DNA of 64,000 nt from a bacterium. Its GTDB lineage: Bacteria; Planctomycetota; JAFGQW01. The stretch covers positions 62,001 to 126,000 of the forward strand of contig JAUHXU010000002.1 in assembly GCA_030426805.1 (NCBI GenBank), given 5' to 3'. Of this stretch, positions 17,446-26,259 are shown piece after piece; the first letter of the stretch is position 1; each line of letters begins with the position of its first letter. The translations under genes were made by a program, and so were the position numbers. The notes below the pieces were generated by a model that was given only the letters and a program-made list of their open reading frames with translations, was not told where the DNA came from and did not search any database.

Positions 17446-18413
17446 AGAAGGAGCAGTTCATCGCGCGACGAGAGGCCGACTGGCGCGCGCTCGATCGTGT
17501 CCTGCGTCGGCTCGAGAATCCGGGCAAGGCGACGAGCGAAGAGGTCGCGAAGTTCTCCCGGTTGCACCGGGCAGTGAGCTACGACCTGTCGACGGTCCGG
17601 TCGCGGCACTGGGGGCGCGACATCGAGCAGTTCCTCAACGCGCTCGTCCGCCGCGGGCACGCGTGTCTCTATCGAGCCAAGCCGCGACCGTGGCGCGCGA
17701 TCCTCGACTTCGTGTTGCGCGGGTTCCCGCGGCTGCTCCGTGCGAACGGGCGCATCTTCCTGCTCGCGTGCGCGATCTTCACGATCCCCGGTACGGTGGT
17801 CGGCAGCCTCGTCTACAACCGTCCGGCGATCGCGGACCGCATCCTTCCCGCCGCGGCGCAGCAGCGAATGGACGAGATGTACTCCGAGAAAGGCGCGAAG
17901 GAAGTCGCGGCTTCGGGACGGACCGGCATGGGCGGTTTCTACGTCTACAACAACGTCGGCATCGCGCTGCGCTGCTTCGCGCTCGGCATCGTCTTCGGCA
18001 TCGGGTCGCTGCTCATCCTGATGTTCAATTCGGTCATGCTCGGCGCGGTGTTCGGGTTCGTGCTGAGTCGCGGTCACCACGAACGGCTGCTGTCGTTCGT
18101 GATCGGGCACGGCGCGTTCGAGCTGACCGCGATCGCGATCGCCGGGGCGGCCGGGTTCATCCTCGGCCTCTCGATCGTCCACCCCGGACAGTTGCGTCGT
18201 ATCGACGCGCTGCGCGAGCGAGGGCTGGTCGCGGTGCAACTGGCGGCCGGGGCCGCGTTGATGCTCGTCGTCGCGGCCGCGATCGAGGCGTTCTGGTCGC
18301 CGCTGCCGACGGCGCCGATCGTCCGCTACGTGGTCGGTGGGGCACTCTGGTTCGTCGTGTTCGTCTATCTGGCATTCGCGGGGCGCCGTCGGCCGGCGGG
18401 TGGCGTGCGATGA
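17442..18413 (+). CDS. Stage II sporulation protein M (SpoIIM)-like membrane protein
   Basis: A GTG start at 17442 gives a 323-residue protein. The first 90 residues are cytoplasmic and basic (READWRALDRVLRRLENPG, FSRLHRAVSYDLSTVRSR). Then come about five or six membrane helices with the family signature NNVGIALRCFALGIVFGIGS, followed by FNSVMLGAVFGFVLS and GHGAFELTAIAIAGAAG. SpoIIM-like proteins of this type occur in non-sporulating bacteria next to MoxR and DUF58 genes. The gene overlaps both neighbours by four bases. The exact role is unknown; membrane remodelling or wall-related work is plausible. Confidence 0.92.
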   Translation: MKKEQFIARREADWRALDRVLRRLENPGKATSEEVAKFSRLHRAVSYDLSTVRSRHWGRDIEQFLNALVRRGHACLYRAKPRPWRAILDFVLRGFPRLLRANGRIFLLACAIFTIPGTVVGSLVYNRPAIADRILPAAAQQRMDEMYSEKGAKEVAASGRTGMGGFYVYNNVGIALRCFALGIVFGIGSLLILMFNSVMLGAVFGFVLSRGHHERLLSFVIGHGAFELTAIAIAGAAGFILGLSIVHPGQLRRIDALRERGLVAVQLAAGAALMLVVAAAIEAFWSPLPTAPIVRYVVGGALWFVVFVYLAFAGRRRPAGGVR

Positions 18414-19993
18414 AGCTCGATGGCGCGATCATCCCGATCGAGCCGCGGGACTTCGGGCGGCAGCTCGACGTCGCGGCGCGGTTCCTGCACGCGTATGCGG
18501 CGCCCATCCTGCGGGTGACGGCCGGCTGGGCGTTCGTCGCGACTCTCGTGACCGTGGCGCACGGGATCCTGACCGATCACGGCCTCGCGTTCGGGGTCGT
18601 CGCGTTCTACCTCGCATCGCCGATGCTCGGCGCCGTGCTCGTCGGGGCGACCGGCCCGACGGTCTTCGGGGCACCGTTCGACCTCGCCGCGGCGCTCCGG
18701 CGCATCACGCGCCCGCCACAGGGGCTCGTCGCGGCGATGTTGACCCGGCGCCTGATCGTCGTTGCCGTCTGCGCCGCGATCTACTCCGGAAACACCCTGT
18801 TGGCCTGGATGGCCTTCATGCTCGCCGCCGTGTTCGAGCGTCGCCCGACGTACGCGGCCGAGGTCTACCTGCTCGAGCGGCTCGACCCGGCACGCGCCGG
18901 GGAACGGCTGAGTGACCTCCAGCGCGCATCCGGCGGTCTCGCGGGGCAGCGCACGCCGCTTTGCCGGCTGCTGTTCGTCGGCGTCGTGATCAGCGTGCTC
19001 GCCGCGGCGGACTCGCTCGCGAGCCTCGCGCTCGACCGCGGGCTCATCAGTGGTCGCATCGAGACCGGCACAGTGCTGACCGAGGGGGACTGGTTGATCA
19101 TCGACCCGGTGATCGCCGCGACGGTGCAGGCAGCGCTGTGGCTCGTGTTTCCGCTCTTTCGACTGGCGACGTTCTTCTCGTATCTCGACATCCGAACGCG
19201 CTCGGAGGGGTGGGATCTCGACTTGCTGTTCCGCGCGGAGGCCGCGCGGCTGCGCAGCGACCGCCCGGTGACTCGCACGACGCCGAAGCCGGCGCGTACG
19301 GCGCTGTCGATCCTGATGGTCGCGGCCCTGACGCTCGCGACCGCGACCCTGTCGGTCGACGCGACCGCGCAAGTCGAACGAGCCCCCGACGACGCCGTCG
19401 AGCGCAGCTTGGCGAAGGTCTTCGAGGATCCGCAGTTCCGGCACCTCGCGCGACTCCGTAACGAGCCGGGGCCCGGATGGGATTTCGACTTCGGATTCGG
19501 TGACGGGATGTCGCCGATCGCATGGGTCGTCATCGGGATCGCGTTGGTCAGCGTCGTGATCGCGCTGATCGTGATGCTCGCGGCCACGAGTCGTTCGAGC
19601 CGATCGCCGCCGTCGCAGGGGTTGGCTTCGGACGCGGACACGAACCCGCTGTTGCTCGACGGTCCGCCCGGCGACGAGCCGGTCGAACACTACATCGAGC
19701 GCGCGCGAGCCGCGGCCGACGCCGGTGACTATCGCGCGTCGGTGGCGCACTTGCTGCTCGGCGGGATGAGCCTGCTCGAGCGCGCGCGACTCGTGCGCTA
19801 TCGTCGCGGCCTGACGAACCACGACTACCTTCGGGCGTTGCGGAAGGAGCCCGAACGACGGTCGTTGCTGGCGGTCGTCGTCGGCCACTTCGACGAGATC
19901 TACTACGGCGGCCGCGACGCCGACCGACGACGGTATACGGATGCGCTCGCCGCGCTCGAGGCACTGCGGGGGCACGCCGATGCCGCGGCCTGA
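18410..19993 (+). CDS. Multi-pass membrane protein with C-terminal DUF4129
   Basis: The 527-residue protein has several N-terminal membrane helices (about 40-200), a conserved TRSEGWDLDLLFRAE stretch, a helix at 300-318, and a further membrane helix near 370-395. Its C-terminus (about 425-527) is a DUF4129 domain: YIERARAAADAGDYRASVAHLLLG, then YRRGLTNHDYLRALRKEPER and FDEIYYGGR. The start overlaps the SpoIIM stop (ATGA). DUF4129 proteins neighbour MoxR and transglutaminase genes. It probably forms a membrane complex with the other operon products; that is inference. Confidence 0.88.
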   Translation: MKLDGAIIPIEPRDFGRQLDVAARFLHAYAAPILRVTAGWAFVATLVTVAHGILTDHGLAFGVVAFYLASPMLGAVLVGATGPTVFGAPFDLAAALRRITRPPQGLVAAMLTRRLIVVAVCAAIYSGNTLLAWMAFMLAAVFERRPTYAAEVYLLERLDPARAGERLSDLQRASGGLAGQRTPLCRLLFVGVVISVLAAADSLASLALDRGLISGRIETGTVLTEGDWLIIDPVIAATVQAALWLVFPLFRLATFFSYLDIRTRSEGWDLDLLFRAEAARLRSDRPVTRTTPKPARTALSILMVAALTLATATLSVDATAQVERAPDDAVERSLAKVFEDPQFRHLARLRNEPGPGWDFDFGFGDGMSPIAWVVIGIALVSVVIALIVMLAATSRSSRSPPSQGLASDADTNPLLLDGPPGDEPVEHYIERARAAADAGDYRASVAHLLLGGMSLLERARLVRYRRGLTNHDYLRALRKEPERRSLLAVVVGHFDEIYYGGRDADRRRYTDALAALEALRGHADAAA

Positions 19994-21062
19994 CGCGATC
20001 CTGATCCGCCGCGAGTGGCCGTGGTTCGTCGCCGTGGCGTTCGTCCTGTCGTTGACGATCTGGTGGTGGCCGGGCCGACGGCCCACGCCGCGCGACTCCT
20101 ACTCGTCGAGCCGTCCCGGGAAACTCGCGTTCTTCGAGACGCTCCGCACGTTGCACCCCGGCGTTCGGCGCGACTTGTCGTCGGTTCTCGAGCTGATGCA
20201 AGAGGACACCGAGACCATCGTCCTCCTCGGCCCGACCCGCCGCCTGAGCCCGCTCGAATGGAACGTCGCCTGGTATTGGCTCAGCGAAGGGGGCCGCCTG
20301 CTCTATGCTCCGAGCGCGGACGACCCTGCGACCGAGATCGAGTGGCTCGGCCTGACGATCGACTCGTGGGACGGCTCCGCGATCGAGATCGAGGGATGGG
20401 TGTTCGAGGACTACAAGGTCGACGTGCTCCGCCGCTCCGGGGATCGGATTCAGGCCGTGCGGATCGAAGTCGACGATGGTGTGCTGGTCGTCTGCGCGAA
20501 TGACGAGGCCTTCGCGAACGACACGCTCTACAAGGACCCGGCGACCGCGGGGGCTGAGGCATACGCGCGGTTCGCCGCGCTCGACGCGCGCGAGCCGATC
20601 GTGTTCGCGGAGGGGATCAGCGCTCAGGGTCGTCCCGGCGTGATCGGCGTCCTGTTCTCGCCGTTCGTGCGGCGGCTCTCGTTGCAGTTGGTCCTGCTCG
20701 CGATCCTGTTCGCATGGTGGGGCTACCGCACGTTCGGTCCCGTGCGTCCGCCGGCGCGTGCATCGCGTCGTCGGATCCGAGAACACGCGGAGGCGCTCGC
20801 CGCGCTTCATCGGCGGGTTCCGAATCACGACCACCTCGTCGACGAATACATCAACTACGTGCGCCAGGAACTCGGCGTGTACAACGAGTCGAACTTGCGC
20901 GGGGCGCACGGAGACCGCATTCGCCGCGCACTCGAGCGGGCCCGGGCGGTTCGCTCCGATGGCCGCAGTCGATTGCCCCGTGTCGTCCAGATCCTCGCGA
21001 CGCTTCTGCGCGATGCGAGACGCACCACTCTGACTGGAGATTCAACCAATGGAACTCGCTGA
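19980..21062 (+). CDS. DUF4350-like membrane protein
   Basis: The 360-residue protein overlaps the previous gene by 14 bp. It has an N-terminal membrane helix (about 15-31), an exported domain with SSRPGKLAFFETLRTLHPGV, VLLGPTRRLSPLEWNVAWYW and LSEGGRLLYAPS typical of DUF4350, a second helix (about 215-235) and a basic cytoplasmic tail. Two membrane helices bracketing an extracellular domain is the usual topology. It sits between DUF4129 and MoxR, as expected for this conserved cluster. Confidence 0.88.
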   Translation: MPRPDAILIRREWPWFVAVAFVLSLTIWWWPGRRPTPRDSYSSSRPGKLAFFETLRTLHPGVRRDLSSVLELMQEDTETIVLLGPTRRLSPLEWNVAWYWLSEGGRLLYAPSADDPATEIEWLGLTIDSWDGSAIEIEGWVFEDYKVDVLRRSGDRIQAVRIEVDDGVLVVCANDEAFANDTLYKDPATAGAEAYARFAALDAREPIVFAEGISAQGRPGVIGVLFSPFVRRLSLQLVLLAILFAWWGYRTFGPVRPPARASRRRIREHAEALAALHRRVPNHDHLVDEYINYVRQELGVYNESNLRGAHGDRIRRALERARAVRSDGRSRLPRVVQILATLLRDARRTTLTGDSTNGTR

Positions 21063-22008
21063 GGTCGCCGAGCGATTCGAATCGCTTCACGACGAGGTCG
21101 CCAAGGTCGTCGTCGGCCAGGACGAACTCGTCGAAGGCGTGATCATCGCGCTCTTCGCAGAGGGGAGCGTGTTGATCGAGGGCGTGCCGGGTCTGGGCAA
21201 GACGCTGCTGGCAAACACCCTCGCGCGCGCCGTCTCGTGCGAGTTCAAGCGTGTGCAGTTCACGCCGGACTTGATGCCGTCGGACATCACCGGCCACAAC
21301 GTGTTCAACGTCAACGACGGCCGGTTCGACTTCAACCGCGGCCCGGTCTTCACCAACCTGCTGCTCGCCGACGAGATCAACCGCTCGCCTCCGAAGAGTC
21401 AATCGGCGTTGCTCGAGGTCATGCAGGAGCGGCAGGTCACCGTCGACGGAACCGTGTATCCGCTGACGCCGCCGTTCCTCGTGCTGGGCACGCAGAACCC
21501 GATCGAGCACGAGGGGACGTACCCGCTGCCGGAAGCGCAGGTCGACCGGTTCCTGTTCAAGCTGATGGTCGATTACCCGAGTCAGGCGCACGAGAACGAG
21601 ATCTTGCAGCAACTCGCCGACGGGCGCGACTGGCGAGGCGCCACGGCCGCGGCCGTGCGACCGGTCTTGACCGGCGCCGACGTGATCGCGATTCAGCGCG
21701 CGGTCGGCGCGGTGCGTGTCGAGCCCGCGGTGATCAACTACATCACGTCGATCGTGCAGAAGACGCGCGAGGACCCGGCCGTCTACGTCGGTGCGAGCCC
21801 GCGTGGGAGTATCGGCCTCTTCGTCGCGTCGCGGACCGCAGCTGCATGCAGCGGGCGCGACTTCGTGACGCCCGACGACGTGAAGCGGATCGCGCCGTGG
21901 GTCCTTCGGCATCGGCTGATGCTCAAGCCGGAGTCGGTGATCGAGGGGCTGGACGCCGATACGGTCGTGCACCAGATCCTCGCGACGGTCGAGGTTCCGC
22001 GCGCGTGA
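21049..22008 (+). CDS. MoxR-type AAA+ ATPase
   Basis: The 319-residue protein is a full-length MoxR ATPase: Walker A GVPGLGKT (45-52), Walker B LLLADEIN with Asp108-Glu109, sensor TQNP and arginine-finger region LPEAQVDRF. Family members are chaperone-like ATPases that act on partners containing a von Willebrand A domain, here the DUF58 protein encoded next. It overlaps the upstream gene by 14 bp and the downstream gene by four bases (GTGA), so stoichiometric production is likely. Confidence 0.96.
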   Translation: MELAEVAERFESLHDEVAKVVVGQDELVEGVIIALFAEGSVLIEGVPGLGKTLLANTLARAVSCEFKRVQFTPDLMPSDITGHNVFNVNDGRFDFNRGPVFTNLLLADEINRSPPKSQSALLEVMQERQVTVDGTVYPLTPPFLVLGTQNPIEHEGTYPLPEAQVDRFLFKLMVDYPSQAHENEILQQLADGRDWRGATAAAVRPVLTGADVIAIQRAVGAVRVEPAVINYITSIVQKTREDPAVYVGASPRGSIGLFVASRTAAACSGRDFVTPDDVKRIAPWVLRHRLMLKPESVIEGLDADTVVHQILATVEVPRA

Positions 22009-23315
22009 CGCCGACACGTCGCCTGATGTTCCTCGTCGCCGCCGGGATCGTCCCGGTGACGATCGGAATTTGGGTGTCCCAGGCGATGATCGCCGGTGTC
22101 CTCTGGAACCTCGCGCTCGCGCTCGTCGCGTCCGTGGACGCACTCTGGTCGCGTCGCGCGACGCGGCTGTCCGTCGAGCGCACCGCGCCCGACGTGTTGA
22201 CGACCGCCGCCGAGAACGAAGTGCAGCTCACGTTGCGCAACGCGACGGGCAAGACCGTCGTGGTCGAGGTCGCGGACGATCCGCCGGTCGACGCGATCGT
22301 TCACGGGCTCCCCGTCACGTGCGTCGTCACCGGCAACCGTGCTACCGATGCGCACTACCGGGTCACGCCGCGTCGTCGCGGTCGGGTCGCGTTCGGCGCC
22401 GTGCACCTGCGCATCGCGAGCCGTCTCGGCCTTTGGTGGCTGCACGAGCGGCACGGAGTCGAGACACCGGTCCGGGTCTATCCGGACATCGGCGCGGTGG
22501 GGCGATTCGAGTTGCTCGCGCTCCGCAATCGACTCGACGAGGCCGGCTTGCGGGTGTTCCGTCTGAAGGGGCGTGGCGGTGAGTTCGACCGCCTCCGCGA
22601 GTATCGACGCGAGGACGAAGTGCGGGCCATCGACTGGAAGGCGACTGCGAAGCACCGCCGAGCGATTGCACGCGAGTACACGACCGAGCGCAACCAGAAC
22701 ATCGTGATGCTCCTCGATTGCGGGAGTTCGATGCTGAACGAGACGGACGGCATTCCGCACCTCGATCACGCGATCGACGCGGCGATCATGCTCACGCACG
22801 TGGCGCTGGGCCAGGGGGACACGGTTTCGCTCGTTGCGTTCTCGAACCGGATCGAGCGCGTGGTCGGTCCGCTTCGCGGTCGAAATGCGGTCGGCGCCCT
22901 CGTGCGCGGTGTCTATGATCTCGACGCACGCCCGGTCGCGTCGGACTACGACATGGCACTCGCCGAACTGCTCACGCGGCAGCGCAAACGGGCGTTGGTC
23001 GTGTTGATCACGCACACGCTCGATGAGCGGCACGTCGAAGCGCTCGGCGTCTACCTGCGACAGCTGACCACTCCGCACCTCCTGCTCTGCGTGTTCCTGC
23101 GCGACCATGGGCTCGCCGACCTCGCCGATCGTGTCCCCGAGCATCCGAACGAGGCGTTCGAGACCGCCGCCGCAGCGACGCTGCTCAACGCGCAGACCCG
23201 CGCGATCAAGCGGCTGGACCAGGCGGGCGCACTCGTGCTCGAACCGCTGCCGTCGATGCTGACGCCAGAGCTCGTGAACCGCTACCTCGAGCTGAAAGCG
23301 AAGCAGCGACTCTGA
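22005..23315 (+). CDS. DUF58 protein with vWA-like domain
   Basis: The GTG at 22005 gives a 436-residue protein with two N-terminal membrane helices (about 5-45), a beta domain, then the DUF58 signature FDRLREYRREDEVRAIDWKA (split over 190-215) and a vWA-like metal site LLDCGSSM. The C-terminal half continues the vWA fold (LVAFSNRIERVVGP, ALVVLITHTLDE). DUF58 proteins are the usual partners of MoxR ATPases. It is the last gene of the coupled operon; a 90-bp gap follows. Confidence 0.94.
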   Translation: MTPTRRLMFLVAAGIVPVTIGIWVSQAMIAGVLWNLALALVASVDALWSRRATRLSVERTAPDVLTTAAENEVQLTLRNATGKTVVVEVADDPPVDAIVHGLPVTCVVTGNRATDAHYRVTPRRRGRVAFGAVHLRIASRLGLWWLHERHGVETPVRVYPDIGAVGRFELLALRNRLDEAGLRVFRLKGRGGEFDRLREYRREDEVRAIDWKATAKHRRAIAREYTTERNQNIVMLLDCGSSMLNETDGIPHLDHAIDAAIMLTHVALGQGDTVSLVAFSNRIERVVGPLRGRNAVGALVRGVYDLDARPVASDYDMALAELLTRQRKRALVVLITHTLDERHVEALGVYLRQLTTPHLLLCVFLRDHGLADLADRVPEHPNEAFETAAAATLLNAQTRAIKRLDQAGALVLEPLPSMLTPELVNRYLELKAKQRL

Positions 23316-23404
23316 CCGCTCGGGGGCGGGCGCGGGGGCGGTGTGCGCGAGGATCTGGTAGGCTCGCCGGGCACTCGCAACCGTGACCAGGGGGCGCTCG
23401 CAGC

Positions 23405-23869
23405 GTGGATGTGTTCTTCCTCGGATTCGTAACGCTCGCGGTGCTCGCACTCGTGCTGTTCGGCACGGTAGTGGCCATCATCTCGGTCGCCGTCGCGGGG
23501 AGCCGATCCCCCGTCGCCCGGGTGTTGCGGATCGTTCTGGTCGGTAAACACCCGGTGTTGCGAGCCGCGCTCGTGAACGCCGGCGCGACGCTGCTCGCCT
23601 GGCTGCCGCTGCTCGTATTGTGGCGTGACAGCGATGTCCTCCTCTGGCCGCTGTTCAGCCCGTTCCTCGTGTTCGGACCGCGCACGATCAATGTGGACCA
23701 GCCGAGCTACGCGCTGGTAGTCGGTGTGTTCACGCTTTACATCGCGGCCGCGACGGCCCTTGTGACGAAGGGCGGGGAACGCACTGCAGCGACCGTCCCC
23801 CTCGTGCTGTTCGGGACGGCGACGCTGGCGTCGATGTGGATGCTGATGGCGGGGATGGCCGGGGCGTGA
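23405..23869 (+). CDS. Small four-helix membrane protein
   Basis: The GTG-initiated 154-residue protein consists mainly of four hydrophobic helices (about 5-30, 52-72, 78-92 and 100-150) with short basic loops (GSRSPVARVLRIVLVGKHP). No family was recognised. It lies 90 bp after the DUF58 gene and could still belong to the same transcript. The start is uncertain because no strong ribosome binding site is visible. Confidence 0.7.
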   Translation: MDVFFLGFVTLAVLALVLFGTVVAIISVAVAGSRSPVARVLRIVLVGKHPVLRAALVNAGATLLAWLPLLVLWRDSDVLLWPLFSPFLVFGPRTINVDQPSYALVVGVFTLYIAAATALVTKGGERTAATVPLVLFGTATLASMWMLMAGMAGA

Positions 23870-23980
23870 GCCGTCGAGCGCGGCCGATCGTGCATCCTGT
23901 GAATGCTTGGGATATGCTGGGGTCGGCCGGCCGACGATCGGGCCGGACGTCGTGTTGCGACAGTGCAGCAGGGGGACATC

Positions 23981-25225
23981 ATGCGCAGATTCGCGATTGT
24001 CGTGACGATGCTGACCCTGACCCTGGCGACCGCTGGCGCGTCGATCGCGGATGCGCAACCGTACCGCGGTGACCTGCTCGTCGTGTTCACCACACCGACC
24101 ACTACCGAGCGGCGGATGCTCCGAATCGCGCAGAACGGCAACGTCACGACCGTCGTCAATTCGTTGAACGGGGCGCTCACGGCCGTCCTGACCGACTTCG
24201 ACAACCAGAACCTGATCCTCGGTGGCGCGGACGGGAGCATCGTCGTCGCCGATCCGCAAACCGGCGCGACGATCCGTACGCTCGTCGCCGGCGGCGACAT
24301 GGTGTCGGAGCTTTGCCACGATACGAACGGCGACCTGCTCTACCTCGGCTGGGATGGCGTCCGGTATACGAGCAAGCTCTACCGGGTCGACCGTGCGAGC
24401 GGGCGCGTGCTCGGTGCGTCGTGGGTGTTCGACTTTCCCCAGATACTGATCCCCGATCTCGTCAGCGGCGGCGTGTTCGTGAGCGATGTCCTTCCGTTCC
24501 GGCCCGGGCGTTTGTTCCGCGTCGTCGGCGGAACGCGCACACTGCTCTACCAGTCGACGCCGCCGTCGTTGGCGACCGCGGGCGTGCAGGATCACACCGA
24601 CGGATCGGTCTTTCTCGCGGTCGTCCCGGGTGCGATCATCCGCGTCGACGTGACCGGCTCCGCGACGGTGGTGCGCAACGGACTGTTCCTCCCGGCGCTC
24701 GCGATGGATCGCGACGTCGGCCTCGGCGAGTTGATGTGTTACGTCGCGGGCAGTTTCTATCGGTTGACGCGGAGCGGGCAGACCGTTTCCGTGCTGCCGA
24801 CGCCGCCGAACTTCGGCACGCCGGCGAATGCCGTGGTCGAGCGGGCGCGGAACATCGTGACCGAGCGCATCGGCTCGCCGAATCTCTGGCAACTTCGCTT
24901 CCACTTCCCGGACGACCCCGGACGTGCCTTTGTCGCGGGGCTGTCGTTGTCGGGGATCACGCCGGGGTTCGGTGCGGGGGGACGACTCGTGTCGCTTGCG
25001 GTCGACGACCTCTTTCGCCTGAGCACCTCGGCCGGGCTTCGCCCGTGGTTGCGCGGGAACGTGGGGTTCCTCGACGCGACGGGTCGAGCGATCGCGACGC
25101 TCGATCTGCGCTCGGTGTCCGGCCTGAGCGGGACTCGCGTGTGGGCGGCCGCGCTGTCCCTCGACGCAGCCGCCCCCGGCGGCATCGCGACCGTCACGAA
25201 GCCGGTCGTGATGGTGATGGAGTGA
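23981..25225 (+). CDS. Secreted propeller-like protein with C-terminal shared module
   Basis: ATG 23981 follows AGGGGGA and starts a signal peptide (TLTLATAGASIADAQ). Residues 30-290 of the 414-residue protein contain repeated blade-like blocks (RMLRIAQNGNVTTVVNS, NLILGGADGSIVVADPQTG, SKLYRVDRASGRVLGAS, GAIIRVDVTGSATVVRNG), so a beta-propeller is likely. The tail from about 295 ends VGFLDATGRAIATLDLR, GTRVWAAALSLDAAAPGG and VVMVME, a clear copy of the shared module. It is paralogous in layout to the genes at 40606 and 53834. No catalytic motif was seen. Confidence 0.88.
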   Translation: MRRFAIVVTMLTLTLATAGASIADAQPYRGDLLVVFTTPTTTERRMLRIAQNGNVTTVVNSLNGALTAVLTDFDNQNLILGGADGSIVVADPQTGATIRTLVAGGDMVSELCHDTNGDLLYLGWDGVRYTSKLYRVDRASGRVLGASWVFDFPQILIPDLVSGGVFVSDVLPFRPGRLFRVVGGTRTLLYQSTPPSLATAGVQDHTDGSVFLAVVPGAIIRVDVTGSATVVRNGLFLPALAMDRDVGLGELMCYVAGSFYRLTRSGQTVSVLPTPPNFGTPANAVVERARNIVTERIGSPNLWQLRFHFPDDPGRAFVAGLSLSGITPGFGAGGRLVSLAVDDLFRLSTSAGLRPWLRGNVGFLDATGRAIATLDLRSVSGLSGTRVWAAALSLDAAAPGGIATVTKPVVMVME

Positions 25226-25257
25226 CCGCTCCCGTCGGCTCGACTATCGGAGGCATC

Positions 25258-25806
25258 ATGATCAAGACCGTGTGTGCGCTGATCGCGCTCGTGTGCTGTG
25301 CTTGCTGCAGCAGCCCATCGCCGACTGAAATCGAGGCGTCGTCGGGCGGTCCTGCGCCGACCGAGCACCACGGCGGCGACACCGACGAGGTCGTCGCCTA
25401 CCGCTACCCGATGATGGTGTCGATGAGCGCGTTGCACGCCTCTCGTGGCATGAGTGCGTGGTACGACACGCTCTACATCCCCGAGTACGGCGTCGTCTGT
25501 CGCGTGTTCGGCGACTACGAGGAACCCTCCGAGCGCGTCAAGGGGACGTGGCTCGAGGAGCCGCCTCGACTCTACGCGGCGTTCCGAACGATGGCCGAGG
25601 ACCGCGCGTTCAATCCGCAGCATCTCGCCGAGAGCCGGACGGCGCCGGTCGAGGTACGCTTGCCTCGCGAACTCGCGGAGCGGATACTCGCGTTGGCCCG
25701 AACGAAGCGGCGCCACGACATCGACGCGACGGAGGTCGCGCACGGCGTGCTCCGGCAGGGCGTCGTGAGCCGACCGCGTGGCGTCCAGGGCCCCGCGATC
25801 CAGTAG
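25258..25806 (+). CDS. Lipoprotein of unknown function
   Basis: The 182-residue protein has a lipoprotein signal (MIKTVCALIALVCCACCSS) with several adjacent Cys that could be the lipidated residue. The mature part includes EVVAYRYPMMVSMSALHASRG, a tyrosine-rich stretch (WYDTLYIPEYGVVCRVFGDY) and a basic C-terminal helix (PRELAERILALARTKRRHD). A CGGAGG site precedes the start. It follows the propeller gene by 32 bp, so co-transcription is probable. No family was recognised. Confidence 0.8.
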   Translation: MIKTVCALIALVCCACCSSPSPTEIEASSGGPAPTEHHGGDTDEVVAYRYPMMVSMSALHASRGMSAWYDTLYIPEYGVVCRVFGDYEEPSERVKGTWLEEPPRLYAAFRTMAEDRAFNPQHLAESRTAPVEVRLPRELAERILALARTKRRHDIDATEVAHGVLRQGVVSRPRGVQGPAIQ

Positions 25807-25828
25807 CTCAGCCAGTGGAGGTCGAACG

Positions 25829-26029
25829 ATGCGGACAGCACTTCTCGCGATCCTGCTGGCCTCGGCAGTGCACGCGCAAGGCGTGTTGATCGACCGAATC
25901 GACCCGCGCGTGCCGGACCCGAAAGAGATCCGCATCAACCGCAACGTGCTGCTGTGTTGGTCGGTCCCTCGCACCCCGCGCACGTGCTGGTTCTACGTGT
26001 TCGCGTCCGCGGTGCGATTCGTGCCGTAG
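25829..26029 (+). CDS. Short secreted peptide
   Basis: A 66-residue product with a GTGGAGG site and a signal peptide (MRTALLAILLASAVHAQ). The mature part is about 49 residues (IDRIDPRVPDPKEIRINRN, then two Cys in LLCW and RTCWFYVF). It lies 22 bp after the lipoprotein gene. No homologue is known to me; it could be a real small exported peptide or the remnant of a larger gene. Confidence 0.6.
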   Translation: MRTALLAILLASAVHAQGVLIDRIDPRVPDPKEIRINRNVLLCWSVPRTPRTCWFYVFASAVRFVP

Positions 26030-26208
26030 CCGGACCCGAGGGCCGTCGGTGGCGGCGATCCCGCGGCCCCGAGTGTCCAATCGATACTCGATCGCGACGG
26101 GTCCGCGATCCGGTCCTTCGGGCGCCCGCCACGGGCCAAACGGCACCGGACCCCCTTCCGCGGGCCGCGAATTCCGGCGATACGGGCTGGTCGACGACCG
26201 GACGGCGC

Positions 26209-26214
26209 TACAAT
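26209..26214 (+). promoter_or_regulatory. -10 box TACAAT before the lectin/ASST fusion
   Basis: TACAAT lies 46 bases before ATG 26260, and an AAGGAG ribosome binding site sits in between. The -35 region is weak. The 230 bp between 26030 and 26259 hold no other gene. Confidence 0.5.
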
Positions 26215-26259
26215 TCCGCCGGGCAGAGTCGCGTGAATTGCCGAGAAGGAGAGTCACGC

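Noticed and set aside
17442..18413. SpoIIM as evidence for sporulation
   Set aside because: SpoIIM-like proteins commonly occur in MoxR/DUF58 operons of non-sporulating bacteria, as here.
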